A stretch of 64,000 nt of DNA. Source: Amoebophrya sp. A120. Lineage: Eukaryota > Sar > Dinophyceae > Syndiniales > Amoebophryaceae. The position numbers and the translations under genes are program-made. How positions within the stretch are numbered: position 1 is the stretch's first letter; each line of letters opens with the position of its first letter. The notes beneath the pieces were generated by a model, which was not told the origin of the DNA, ran no database searches, and worked only from the letters and a program-made list of their open reading frames with translations. Location: contig CAJINV010000009.1 of the NCBI GenBank assembly GCA_905178155.1, positions 434,001 through 498,000 of the forward strand. Reading direction: 5' to 3'. This document shows positions 45,584-57,300 of the stretch, in pieces.

Positions 45584-46261
45584 ACATGAATCAAAGAAGG
45601 CGCGAGCGACCTTAGTCATCGCACACTGCATCCGCAGAAGCCTATATTTTTCATAGCGTTCCTGACTCCGACTCGCCGGTAAAAGTAAGGGGCAAGTTAG
45701 CCGCCTTCAGATGAAGCTGATGTTGCAACAACAATGCTTGTGGTTGTGCCTTCGTTGCTTTTGTTTAGCTGTGGTACATTCGTGGCGACATGTGTTTCTG
45801 AATGGAATTACGTCTCGATCTCGCAGGACGAAAGTCTCGGTCGAATAATCGAAAAATTGATAAAACATCGTCTGTATCTATCAACCGTTTATTTTCGCAT
45901 CGTGCATCTCGTTGTAGATGTTTATACACTTCTTCATCATCGCTCGTCGAGTCCTCATCATGTGTGAGTCATTTACTGAGAGATGGACGCTTTGTGTTTC
46001 TTGTCGCTAAAAACAGTCGTATTTTTGTTGAACTACAGATCTGGTGTCGTTTGTAGCTAGAGGATGTAGTTATCACCAATCCAAAGCCGAATTCCAAGTC
46101 GGACCTGCTTCCCTATACTGATGTATGTACCGCCCCTTGCTGCAGTTTGTCGGTGATGCCACAAGGTCAAGGATAATTGAAGCCACAGCAAAAAAGCTTG
46201 TAGTAGTTTGCAGCTCAAACAAGAACTCGTTTCATCTTTTGTTGCGACATTCACAATCATC
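45584..46261. other. Intergenic, no gene seen
   Basis: No supported feature. Contains the upstream region of the coiled-coil gene. Confidence 0.5.
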
Positions 46262-49200
46262 ATGAGTCAGCCCCGTCTTCCCCAAATCCCAGCTGGCCAG
46301 CGTCCGCCGGAACGCGATTTCTTTGCACCGCGCAGTGCCCCGGTGAATGCGGGCGCCGCTGTTGTTGCTGCGCAGCCGAATCCGAAGGTCTCGTACGCCA
46401 ATCCATTATCCAGCGACATTTCGCAACAAGCGGGCTATTTTCCGTCTTCCCCCTCGACGCGCGTGAGTAACAACACCACATTGATTCGCGACAGGAGTCG
46501 GCAAAGTCTCGGTGGGCAGTCGCAGTCCAGCTACCAAAATGCGAGCACTGCGTCCCCCACACTTGTGGCCGCCGCGACTGGACAAGGTGGTGGATCGGCG
46601 TCCTCAAGCAGCCTGCCACCGCAGCACATGCTCGGTGAGCAACAGGCTCTCGGCGCTCCACCGTCTTACCTCAACTACAACACCTCCTCGCGGCACACAG
46701 AGCTGAAGATCCTGGACGACCAAACGAGATTGCTGAAAGCGCGGCAGGAGGACCTGGAGCGGGCGTGCCTGACTTCGGTGAAAAAATGCGAGCGGGACGT
46801 GGAGGAGCGGTCGAACCAGCTAAAGCGGCAAGTCGAGGCGGTGCACACGATTGTGCGGGAGGACGTGCAGACGAAGTTGAAGAACCTCGAGAACGAGACC
46901 GCCCGCAGCAAGCGGTTTGTGACGAAGGAGGTCGAGGCGTTGACGGAGGAACTGGTGGAGCTCAAGAAGAATTTGCTGAGTGCGGACCCGTGGAACAACC
47001 GCACGCGCTTCTACCAACTGGAAGAGCAGGTGCGAAGCCTCGTTGCGGGTAGGAGCAAGTGCAAGTTGCCCGGGGGTGGGGATGGTAAGTAAAAATGGTT
47101 CAAGATTTGTGCTTGACGTGATAGCTTCTACTGTGTGAAGTAGAAACTGCCCACCTTTATAACTTCGTATGAGTCCTCGTGTGCAACGTAGATCAAACCA
47201 CCCTACAGGCCCCGCCGACGACGACCAGCAGCATTCACCCACCGCAGCTTCCCCGTATTCCGCCCGCGCGTCGGCGCGCAAGCATAAGACGATCCGGGAG
47301 GAGCGGGCGGAGACCCAAAAATTGCACGACATGATCGACGACGCGGTGGCGAAGGTCGAAATCAGCGCGATCGAGAAGATCAAGCGCCTCGAGGAGGAGC
47401 AGCGGCGGAAAGAAATCGAGATGATGGAAAAGTACGAAGTCGTCCTGAACGCGGTGGTGAACGAGTCCAACAAGGCGGTCGCCAACCGGAAGTCCAAGCA
47501 GCTGGCCTCGGAGATCCTGAACGACGCCGCCATCGAGCGCTCCGCCGGCACGGGGGAGTCGCTGGTGGCGCAAAACGAGATCAACCGCCAGCAGTTTTTG
47601 AAGTTGCAGGACGAAGTGCTGCAGCTGAAGGCGTTTGCCGTGAACGTGAAAGAGGAGGAGAAGCACGATTTGCACAAGCTGAAACAGGACTTCGACGAGC
47701 AGCTGGAGGTGCAGGAGAAGCTGAAGAAGAAGGAGCTGCAGGAGCTCTGGTCCGAGAAGAACGCTTTGGCGAAGGAAGTGCAGACCATGGCGGAGAAGAT
47801 GCAGGAGTCTCTGATGTTTCTCGCCAACGCGGCGAAGAACAAGGAGGAAGTCACGAAGAACCAACTGATGGACCAGTGCTACACCATGCAGACGGTGCAC
47901 CAGAACGAGTTCCGGGTGTTGCTGAAGAAGCTTGACTCGGTGAAAAACGAAGAGAAAACGGACAAGCACTCTTTGTTGGCGGAGATCGAAAAGGTCATGT
48001 CCATGTGCGTGTCGCTGTCCGCCTACGCGATATCAACTGCAAAAATCTCTGGGTCTGGATGAAGAATGCAAGACTTGTCATGCAGGTGGTTTTCCATGAC
48101 GCGTGAGGTCTGTCATACATGACCCAGCATGACAGATTCTCCTCGAGCTCTATCATGCCTCTTCTGCATGAGAAACTCCCTCTCAGCTTGGTCAAAAGTG
48201 GACAGCTTTTGGTAATCATGCAACACAGAAGATCCTTGCACTATCCAGAATTAGCATGAGGGCATTGAGCACCCCCAGGGCTTTGCGGCCCCCTCTTTTT
48301 CGACGCGTTCGGACTGAGGATTGTTACCTTTTTACAGCTATCGCCTCGCTTTGCATCTCTTGCAATCGAGGTGGTGCTGACACTCGTTTTTATATCCGCA
48401 AACAAATATCTGACATCCAGCAGCAGCACGTGAAAAGTATTTTGCTCTTTTGTCGCCAAAGCGAGTATCTCGAGGTGCCGCACACCTCTCGCTCTAGTGC
48501 TTCTTGTTGATTACTTCTTGTTTCTTTCGGTCGCGCATGTGTTGCTGCAACCCGCTCAGAGTCTTCTCTTTTGCATGCGACTCTGCAGCACTCACGCATA
48601 AACATTTGCATGCAGCTCCCAAGTCTAACGACTTACTAGGTTGCACGCACATCCGAGATCGCGAGGGCGAAGAGGGGGTCTCCAAGCCGAAAAAAACTAA
48701 GCAGCATCACCTCAGGGTTCCAGGGTTCCAGAATTAGCATGACAAGTTGGATTCTTCCAGAGGACCCAGACATATTTGCAATGCATACGCGAACGACGTG
48801 AACAACCGACTGCAGGAGGCGCGTTCGGACCTGTCGAAATTGGTGGACGAAACCGACGCGAAAGTGGTGACGCGAAGCCGGGACCACGAAACCCGGGTCA
48901 AAGAATGGGTCAACGCGAAAGTGGCCGACGTGGATTCCCGGCTGAAGGACCTCCTCTCCCGCTACGAGCAGACCTGTGTGGCCATGGGGAAGCTCGACGG
49001 AAATGTTGAAAAGGGGAATTTGGGTACAGCTTTTTTCTTTTGTTCGACCAGCATTTTTCTTTTTCAGGAGTTCAACGTGAAGACATGATTGAAAGCGCAA
49101 CGAATGGCCAAATCAACATGTTAACACGACTCACTCCGACGAAATATATGACACACACGCCACCTAGAATTAAACTCTGTATGCAATGATCACGTTCATA

Positions 49201-51629
49201 TTCAAGAACATCACAAACCCATACGACAGCCTGGAAGGAGCGTTTCCAGAACCTGGAGCGGACGACGGAGCAGAAGTGCAACGCGGTAGAGAAGCACACG
49301 GAGAAGAAGATGCAGTTGCTGGAGTTTGAGGTGCGATCCGCGGTGAACACGTCGATGCTGGACATGGAGGAGAAAGTTTCCAAAAACATCCAGCAACAGG
49401 AAAAGAACAACAAGTCTTTTCGCAAGCTGATGACCCACGAGCTGATCGACAAGACGCGGGTGATGTTCGCCACCGGTCTGCAGGAGGCCGAAAACAACCT
49501 GATGCTGAAACTGGAGGAGAACCGCAACCGCATCGACACCGTGCAGATCGACCTGCAGCAGATGCTGCGCGAGAAGATGCTGGATCTGCAGGAGCGGATT
49601 TATCGGTTGGCGGACGAGGCCGCGATCGCCCTCGCGCGGTCGGAGACGGAGCTGAACCGGAAGCTCGAGCGTGCGGAGAATGACCTGCTGAACAAGTGCG
49701 ACACCCTGACTGAGATCACCAGCGACTTGCGGCAGCTGATCGAGGACTCGGTGGCCAAGACGCTCGACGAGGCCAAAACGTTGACGTACGATGTGAAAGA
49801 CGAGCTGGAGGCGCGGATCTTGTACGAGAAGAAGGCGATGATGGAGGAAGTGGACCGGCTGCTGAAGCAAGAGCAGATCGACCGCATGAAGCAGGAGGCC
49901 GAGCGTCTGTTCGGCATTCAGAAGAGGCTGACCGCCTTCGAGGAGCACGTCAACACGGTGTTGAACAAACTGTCGCAGGATTTCGAGCTGCGACTGCAGC
50001 AGGAGCGCGACGCGCGGCAGAAAAACTGCGGGGAAATCGACCAGCGGGCGGTGGACCTGTCGGACCGCGTGAACCGGATCGACAACAAGCACGAGGACTT
50101 TCAGAAGAAGAACGAGGAAAAGGAGTACGCGCTCGGGGAGGGGGTGCTGGAGGTGCTCCGCATCCGCGAGATGGACCAGGACGACTGGCAGAAGCGGCTC
50201 AACCTGGTTATGGCGTTCTCAAATGTTACATTCTCAACTGTATACGTGATTTGTCATGCATAATGAGCACTAACGCCCACACGGTGAAGCTACTTCGCAT
50301 GACAAATTTTGGAAGGGCTAAGCAGCGCCTAAATCTGTGCGAAATTTGTAATGCTAAAGGTGCAATCTCCCGCCTTTGACTTTTGCCATTCTAGCATTAC
50401 AAATCTATGTAACAGTTGAGAATGTAACGTTTGAGAGCCCCATGCTGGTCCTGGACCACTTGCGCGACTCGTTCGACAAGATGGGCTATCAAATGCAAAA
50501 ATGTCTGGATCTGGAAGATTGCGAGATTTGTCATGCATATTTTGCATGACCCGTGAAGTCTGTAATGCATGCACGAGCATCACAGATTTTTACAGGACGT
50601 TGTGATGCCTCTGCTGCATGAGAAATGCCCTCTCCGTTTAGCCCAAATAACTGGAGTCCTTTTGTGCTGGTCACGCAATACAAATTTTTTTTGAATCCAG
50701 AGACAGCATCACAAGTTTAGAATCTTCCAAATCCAGACGCTTTTGCAATTCATATGGGCGTGCGGGTGTTCGAGGGCGACGAGAAGGTGAGTGACTTCAT
50801 GAGCACGAAGATCACGAAGGCCGACGAGCAGCTGGAGCAGAACATCGAGTCCGTGAAGACCTCCATTGAAGCGTCGAACAAGCAACTGCAGAGCGGCATC
50901 GACGGGTTGGAGCAGGAGAAGCAGAAAATGAGCGGCACGATCGAGGTGCTGAAGCTGGAGAAAAACGCGATCAACTCCTCTATCCAGGAAAAAACACCCA
51001 TCCCCATCCAATTTGTCATGCAAAACATGTACAAAGTCCACTATTTGTCATGCAAAAAATGGATGGGGATAGGTGTTTTTCTTTTTTCCTGGATATCCTC
51101 CCTGGAGGAACTAATCGAGAAGTACCAGCTCTCGGTGGAAAAGCAGGAAGCGCAGAACAGCGAGCTCGAGCAGAAACTCGAAGCGCAGGCGCTGGCGCAA
51201 ACGGAGAAATTGGAAGAGACCAACACGCAGCTCACCGAGCAGCTCACCGCGGAGATCGAGGCATTGAAGGAAGCCCTGGCGGCGGAGAAGGAAGAAAAAC
51301 AAACCGTCATCGACGAACTGAAAGCCGAGTTGGGCACCGAGAAGGAGCAAAGCGAAAGAAAAGTGGAAGAGTTGCGAGCCGAATTTGCGACTGAGCTGGA
51401 GAAAATGCGGGCCGAGCTGGCGGCGGAAATTACGAAGGAGGCGGAAGCCAATCGCGAGCAGATCGCCGCGGTTGGTGCGGCTGCCGCAGCTGCTGCAAGC
51501 GCTACGACTCCTCCTGCAGCCTCGCCTGCTGGTGCGGAGGAAGAAGTAGAAAAAGAACCCACAGCGGAAGCCAACGAGCCTGAAGCGCCTACGGAAGCAG
51601 CGGAGAAGCCGGACGAGGACGAGGAGTAG
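46262..51629 (+). CDS. Long coiled-coil protein carrying four introners
   Basis: Exons 46262-47084, 47209-48030, 48793-49023, 49230-50208, 50450-50486, 50760-50980 and 51101-51629 sum to 3642 nt (1213 aa), in frame. The N-terminal ~140 residues are Pro/Ser/Ala-rich and disordered. From about residue 145 to about 1140 the protein is almost continuous coiled coil rich in Glu, Lys, Gln and Leu heptads (for example RLEEEQRRKEIEMMEKYEVV). The tail is Ala/Pro then acidic, ending KPDEDEE. This suits a structural or cytoskeletal scaffold; I do not recognise a named family. Introns 47085-47208 and 49024-49229 are GT-AG. The other four junctions are introners with 5-bp duplications. Excising element plus one duplication copy restores continuous heptads at each, for example SLSAYANDVNN and RLNLVLDHLRDSFDKMG. 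Confidence 0.8.
48031..48787 (+). mobile_element. Introner 1 in coiled-coil gene, 757 bp
   Basis: Flanked by CGCGA at 48026-48030 and 48788-48792. Inverted ends are TATCAACTGCAAAAAT on the left and, reverse-complemented, TATGCATTGCAAATAT on the right. Both continue into TCTGGGTC and later CTTGTCATGC. Internally it shares GCATGAGAAACTCCCTCTC-type words with introner 3, so the two are one family. It contains a nested insertion. Confidence 0.88.
48245..48742. mobile_element. Nested insertion inside introner 1
   Basis: The 15-bp word CCAGAATTAGCATGA occurs at 48245-48259 and again at 48728-48742. It flanks about 470 bp that have no counterpart in the related introner 3. This looks like an insertion with a 15-bp target duplication, or a recombination footprint. 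The inner sequence encodes nothing recognisable and ends in a short AGGGTTCC tandem. Confidence 0.55.
50209..50444 (+). mobile_element. Introner 2 in coiled-coil gene, 236 bp
   Basis: Flanked by CTGGT at 50204-50208 and 50445-50449. The left end TATGGCGTTCTCAAATGTTA and the reverse-complemented right end CATGGGGCTCTCAAACGTTA begin a 32-nt inverted repeat matching at 28 positions. Subterminal TTTGTCATGCATAA is present, as in the other introners. Removal of 241 nt shifts the downstream frame by one, so excision is required for a full-length product. Confidence 0.88.
50487..50754 (+). mobile_element. Introner 3 in coiled-coil gene, 268 bp
   Basis: Flanked by TGGGC at 50482-50486 and 50755-50759. 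The left end TATCAAATGCAAAAATGTCT and the reverse-complemented right end TATGAATTGCAAAAGCGTCT belong to a 31-nt inverted repeat with about five mismatches. It contains TTTGTCATGCATATT and shares internal sequence with introner 1. It lies only 37 nt downstream of introner 2's duplication. Confidence 0.88.
50981..51095 (+). mobile_element. Introner 4 in coiled-coil gene, 115 bp, in-frame
   Basis: Flanked by TCCTC at 50976-50980 and 51096-51100. Both ends begin TATCCAGGAAAAAA in inverted orientation and continue into ATCCCCATCC, with a 6-nt indel. Element plus one duplication is exactly 120 nt without a stop, so the host frame stays open whether or not it is removed. It is almost entirely a hairpin with TTTGTCATGCAAAA near both arms. 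Confidence 0.87.
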
Positions 51630-52824
51630 GTAATTGCAAGCTTCGCCGGTGGTGTAGTTAGAAGTAAAAGTATTTTATTATTGGACACAGAGGTGAACAG
51701 ATACTGAACAAAACATGACATGATTCAACGTCGAGACCAGGCCATCACTCTTCACATTCATGCCCACCTTCTGAAGATGACGACTGAACCGATGCATTCG
51801 ATTTCCATTTCCGAACCCAGGATCGTCGATTTATGTCGATGAAGTTTTGCCATTGCCAGCCGCTGCAAACTGTTGAAATTGAAAATGAATGTTGAAAAAT
51901 GAGAGAAGCTGGTGATAGATTGATTACCGCCACACGTCGACAAACAATCACAACGAGAAACACAAATTGAACAGCTTTTCGTTTTCTGTATGATTCTACA
52001 CTGAGAATGTTTGCTGACAGGCACAGCCGAGGCCGATAGGCTTCCTTGTGTTGCTTGCTCCCCGACATGTTCGCTTCACGACAACCCGAAAATGCTGTGG
52101 TCGCAATGAATTGTTTCTGCTCCACGATTATAATAAGCAAAGAGCAAGATGAAGATGATGAGAGACACAGAGAGCAGATAACAAAAAAATACTATACAAC
52201 ATTTTCAGTAGATGCATGTGAGTGTACCTGACGTCAGAAAGTGCTGCTTGCCCCGTGGACTATTTGAGCGCTTGAGCAAAGCGAGCCGTAGCGTAGATAC
52301 ATAGAATAGCGCCTTGTTAAACGGTTTTTAGTTTTATTGAGAAATGAAATCAATGACGCACGACTGATGAAGATGATAAAGATTTTTCGTTCCGCTCTGA
52401 GGGACGTGATTTTGTCAATCTCATCAACAAATCTCATCAGAATTCTTGTATTCCGACTCCGTGCAGACGCGATGGGGACGGGGCCTGCAACGAGAGCAGC
52501 CAAAATTTCCAAATTTTCTGGAGTGAAATCATGGTATAGGTCCTGCGAACGTGAACTTGGAAAAGTCATGAGAAAAAAATTGCGTCTCTGCCACATATTT
52601 TGGCTTGCGGCGCTCTTTGAGCAGCTTCGGAGGCTCGTTGGCTGCTAGTTTTTCGCCGCATAGGTTTGCCGATATCAAAAAGGAGATTAGATCCAGATTG
52701 TAGATGCTTCAGATATTTACAAGAGGGGTAAAGCAACAGCACTAAGAGTGGCGGTTTACTCTTCGATAATTGGAGCTGGGATAATTCCGGCTCCTTGATT
52801 TGTCGGCCTATTGCATCAAGCAAA
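51630..52824. other. Intergenic, no gene seen
   Basis: About 1.2 kb without a recognisable gene or repeat. Confidence 0.5.
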
Positions 52825-55800
52825 ATGGGCGACCTACACGAGAAGCTGGAGGACTCCCTACTTTTTCCGGTCGGAGGATCCTCACCCGCAGAGGAACGAG
52901 AAGAGAAGTCGCACGAGCAACAAGAATTACCCTTTCGGGTTCTCATCAACGCCCGCACTGGGTGTGAGGATGGACTTCGCGCGCTGCTGTCGAGCAACGA
53001 GCTCGCGCAGCTGGCGCAAGCGTATCATCAGCACCATGGTCCATCAGGAGGGGCAGCGACAAGCGCCGCTTCGAAGCCGATGCCCGTGCAGGTTTTCTTG
53101 GACAAGCTGGAGCAAGAAAAACTTCCCGTCGCCACCAGTTTCGCGATTGAGCAATTGCAGAAATACTACGGGACGAAGGGAAAAAATTGGGGGCAACATC
53201 GAGCAGGGCGAGAAGTAGATCCAGCGGGTCCAGCGGAAATGAGAATGACAACTCCACGAAATGATAGTACTTTCGACCCGATCGTGAAAGTTGACGTGAT
53301 AGCACCCGTTGATTGTGGTGCCACCTACGTGAAGGCGCTGTTGAGAGTGGCGATGCCCCGGCCGACGTCCGTCCACGTGACGGAGAAGCCGCTGTCACTT
53401 CTGGGCCCGGAGAATTACGACCTGGTCCTGAATTCCGACCGGTCTTTGGCGCAGCAAGTGAGGTCGCTCTTCCAGCTCGGCCAACAGGGGGCACTGATCC
53501 AAGAGGTCGCCGCCCGAGCGTCGACTGCAGGCTCCTCGTCGGCGGGCCTTGTTGATTCTTCCTTCTTACAGAAACTGTTGGCGTCAATCGGAGGTGCAGA
53601 TGAAGGTGGAAGTCGATTTTCATCCAGCGGCCGTGGCCTGCTGTCTCTGTCGGGTGGCCCCGCGTCAAGCACGCACAAAAGGCAGATGTCCAACATAACG
53701 ACTGGCAGCAGCGTGAACAACGAGCCGCCCAGCAGCCCTCACTTTGGCGCGATGACGAGTACTCGGGGGGTGCTAGAGCTGGCGCACGGATCGAAGAAGA
53801 GCATCAGCAAGCAGTCTACGAACAGTTGCGCGGAAGGCCCGCCCATGAAACGGCTCTCCAGGCGCCCACACGCAGTAGAACTGCGCAACGCGGTGGACCA
53901 GCGGGTCCATGCGGGCACAGCCAAGACGACGAAAAAAATGAACAAAAAATCACTGTCCATGGCCCAGCAAGTCGAGCTGCAGAAACTCCTTCAAAGCAAA
54001 GGGCAGGGCGTTGTCGAGCAGCAGCAAGAGAACCACGCCAGCATTTTTCACGTGAACACAGCGGCACTTATGGTGCAGCAGCAGGAGGAAGACCGGGAAC
54101 AAGCGGTCGTTTTACGAAGCGGAACTGCGAGCAAACTTCACACGCCACCACCATCGCTGCGGAAGCCGGGGAGCCAACTTGCCGGAGTCGAACAAGGTGA
54201 CTTTTTTCTGGACGCCATCACTAAATTGTCCCTCGTGGACGCAGTGCTCGAGCATTTCCTACGGGTTTACTGCGCTGTTCCTGAACAGAACATGATCAAA
54301 CTCGTTGAGGACGGAGGTGCAATTGGCGGGGAAGCAGGATCGGCCAGCTGCAGCAGCAGCACCCAACTGGTGCCTTTCACTCCTGCTGGGCCGCAACCCT
54401 CCTCTTTGACGCACAATTCGCACAAACCCTGGACCATAGGGCAGTTACAGATGGAGGAGGCTGCGCGCCGGGGCCAGCAGCTGTCCGCCTTCGACGTTTC
54501 AGAAACTTCGGTCGGTGCGGCAAGCGGCAAAAACAGCAAGCTCGACGGCACAGTGCCATCTCTCCAGCTGAATAACATCAATACCTATATCAATACCAGC
54601 ACCGATGAACACGAAGCCGTTGATGCGGGTAGTTCAAGCCGTGAAAACGGTGCTCTGTTTGGGCAGCAAGTCTCGGAAAAGCTCGCGAATTTGCGGAAAC
54701 AGCAGGAGCGCACGTCTTGCGGAAGCGCTGCTTTCGGAACTGGTGGCAGTAGCTCGTCCTCCACCGCTCTTGTCCCGCCGTTTCCGAATTCACTCCTCTC
54801 GGCAAAGTACACGAAATATGTGCTTTGCATTGCTTTTCACATCGAGTCAGACAGTTTTGAATGCGATTCTCATATTTATTGCAAGCGGATTTCTGCACAG
54901 CAAGTCCAACTCCAATAGCGCAACTTGTCAATACGTAAACGGACCTTTTGCTCTTGATTTTTTGATCTTCCCTGGCGCGTACTTCTAAACTGCATCTGAA
55001 AACATGAAAGCGTAATTCCTACATACTTACTGGAAGCTGAAAACTTATCAGGCCTCGTGGTTCATCCGCAGGAGGACAGCAAATGTCCACACTGACGCCT
55101 GTTCCTGAGGAGTCTCCAGAGTCCCGAAGTAGGCCACCGCCGGCGGAGCACAAGTTTTTAGCTTCCACGCCCCGTCGAAAGAAAAGCAAGCACGGAGATG
55201 ACGACTTGCTCGCAGGGCTGGAGCTTGCTCCGCTAAATAAGAACGCCACGACGAGCGATTTATCGGCTGGCAGTACACGAGGAGCGCTGGAGCCTACTGG
55301 TAAAGATAAGGAGCAGTGCTTGCATGTTCATGGTGGCATGCATGTCGATTTCCGCGGAAGCAAGAGAAATGACAGGGTATGATCATGCGAAAACGAGGCA
55401 TGCTGAGGCGATAAATTCTGTACCATGTACGTAAAGCTAAGAACCGAAACCAAGATAAACTTCTGCAAACAGGCATCGTTTCCGGTCATTTGCGCGTGTC
55501 AGGCGTAAACCAGTTTACGGCAGAGGCGGTACAGCAGTACCAGCTGGAGAACAAGGACAAGTCCCGTCGTGTCTCTTCTCGCGGAACGGTGACGGGCAAT
55601 AAGCGATCTCCGAGTAGAGGGCGGTGCCGGAGCAAAAAAACCTCAATGATCGGCACCGCGAAGCCTCCGAGAGAGCCCAGCATGCCAGATTGCGGACACC
55701 AGGTTGCGCCCGGCGTATTTGTCGGGCCGGATGCGTTATTCCGGCTTATCCCCGCCGACAAAGTCGAACGCAAGGAGGAGGAGGGCTACGAAAAACACAA

Positions 55801-57112
55801 CACTGACGACGTGCTCACCTGGAAAAAGTACATTCTGGACAATTGCATCACGCACGTTCTGAGCATCGCAGATATCACCATCGACCGGGAGCAACACCCG
55901 AACTGCGTCAAGGTCAAGGAAGTCCCGGGCATGGCGGACAATGAGAAAACGCCACTGCACACCAAATTTTCCGAAATCATTCCCTTCATTCATGCGGCAA
56001 TCCGACCGCTTGCGCTTGGCGAGAGCACACCGCAGCAACTGGGGAAAATCGCGGTGACAAAATGGAACGATCTCGTGCTGCAGCCGTTTCGCGCGCGCCA
56101 GAACCCTCCGCAGCTGCAGGGAACGAACATCAACGACGCTATCAGCGAGCTGTTGTCGCAGAAGTTAGCAGAAGCGACGAGCACACCAGTGGTGGATGGC
56201 GCCGATGCGGATGTCGCAAAGGCGTCGAATGTCGGGGACCACAGAGTTGCAGAAGAACAAGAAGAAACAGGAACCGGACAAGCGAGCAAAAAGCGAAAAG
56301 TATCAATGGCGCAGCAGCACCAGGCAGCGGCGAGCAGCACGGCTGCGGCTACAAAGAAAGGCAAAAGGTCGCGCTCACCGAGCAAAGTAGTAGCACTACC
56401 AGCTGGAGCTGCAATGCTAGAAGCCGAGCCGGAGCAAATCGAGCAAGCTGCACGCCCGGAAGGGGGAGGAGCAGGCGAAAAAGAAGATGATGTCAGCAAC
56501 GGCAGGACTCTGCTGTATATCCACTGCCATCAGGGATGTAGTCGGAGTGCGACGCTGTGGATGGCGTACGTTATTTGTGTCTGCCAGGTGCCGAGTCTCG
56601 AATTGGTCCTCCACTCCGCGCAGCAAGGTCGGTATCTCGTGTGCCCGAATGACGGCTTCTTGACCCAGCTCAACGACTTCATCACTAAACCCGGTCGGCG
56701 TGAGAAGATTCGCGAGGGGCTCGAGGACGCCGATTTGGTCGGTGCGTGGCTCGCAAAGTACTTTCAGCAACGGTTCGACGAGCAAACATTTTTCGACGAC
56801 GCCAGCCACCCATCGCTTTCTGAGCGTGAGCACCTTTTTAACGTGAGAATCAAACACCCGCCCTTTACGCTGAAGGAGGAGGATCAGGTTTACATGACGA
56901 TGGACAAGGAGAAGGTTTTCCGCAACTACGAGGCCTGGCGCAGCATTCACCTCAAATTGCAGCCCGGCTCGCCTGCGTCGCCACCGCCGCGCGACTACAG
57001 GGAACAAATGCGCAACAGTTCTGCAAAACAGGGCGGCTCCGGTGCCGCGCCGCCCTCGTCTGCCGGGTCTGGAAAAATGAAAAGCCGGTCCCGAACTCCG
57101 TCGAAACGCTGA
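52825..57112 (+). CDS. Dual-specificity phosphatase with long N-terminal region, 3 exons
   Basis: Exons 52825-54806, 55052-55299 and 55473-57112 join in phase by GT-AG introns to 1289 aa. The first ~800 residues are mostly low-complexity (Ser, Gly, Gln) with some helical parts (ELAQLAQAYHQHH, FFLDAITKLSLVDAVLEHFL) and no recognised domain. The phosphatase begins near residue 815 (VAPGVFVGPDAL). It has ITHVLSIADI, a likely general acid D899 in VPGMADNE, and the P-loop HCHQGCSRSA with nucleophile C1095 and R1101. Between D899 and C1095 is an insertion of about 150 or more residues, Ala/Lys/Glu-rich. It includes KKRKVS and KKGKRSRSPSK, which look like nuclear-localisation signals. Family activity is dephosphorylation of Ser/Thr/Tyr. 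The catalytic residues are intact, so it is probably active; substrate and pathway are unknown. Confidence 0.85.
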
Positions 57113-57300
57113 TGCTAGTGGTGGCGCGTTTTCTCGTGCTGTCGTGATGACCTGATTTGTTACCCATCGCGGCGACGTGCCATATCTATGACTCTACGAA
57201 CACCAATGTAAAGATAGGACTTCTAGGTGCATTTCGCTTCTTCATCATACCCAAGAGAACTATAGACTGCAACCAACTAGACCAAAGACCTGACGCTCAA
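57113..57300. other. 3' flank of phosphatase gene
   Basis: Short AT-rich spacer with no supported feature before the GGAGACCCC repeats. Confidence 0.4.

Noticed and set aside
50207-50435. Canonical GT-AG reading of introner 2 (GTTATG to GAG)
   Set aside because: It is phase-possible, but it adds SPM and ignores the exact CTGGT duplication that the other introners show. Kept as a minor alternative only.
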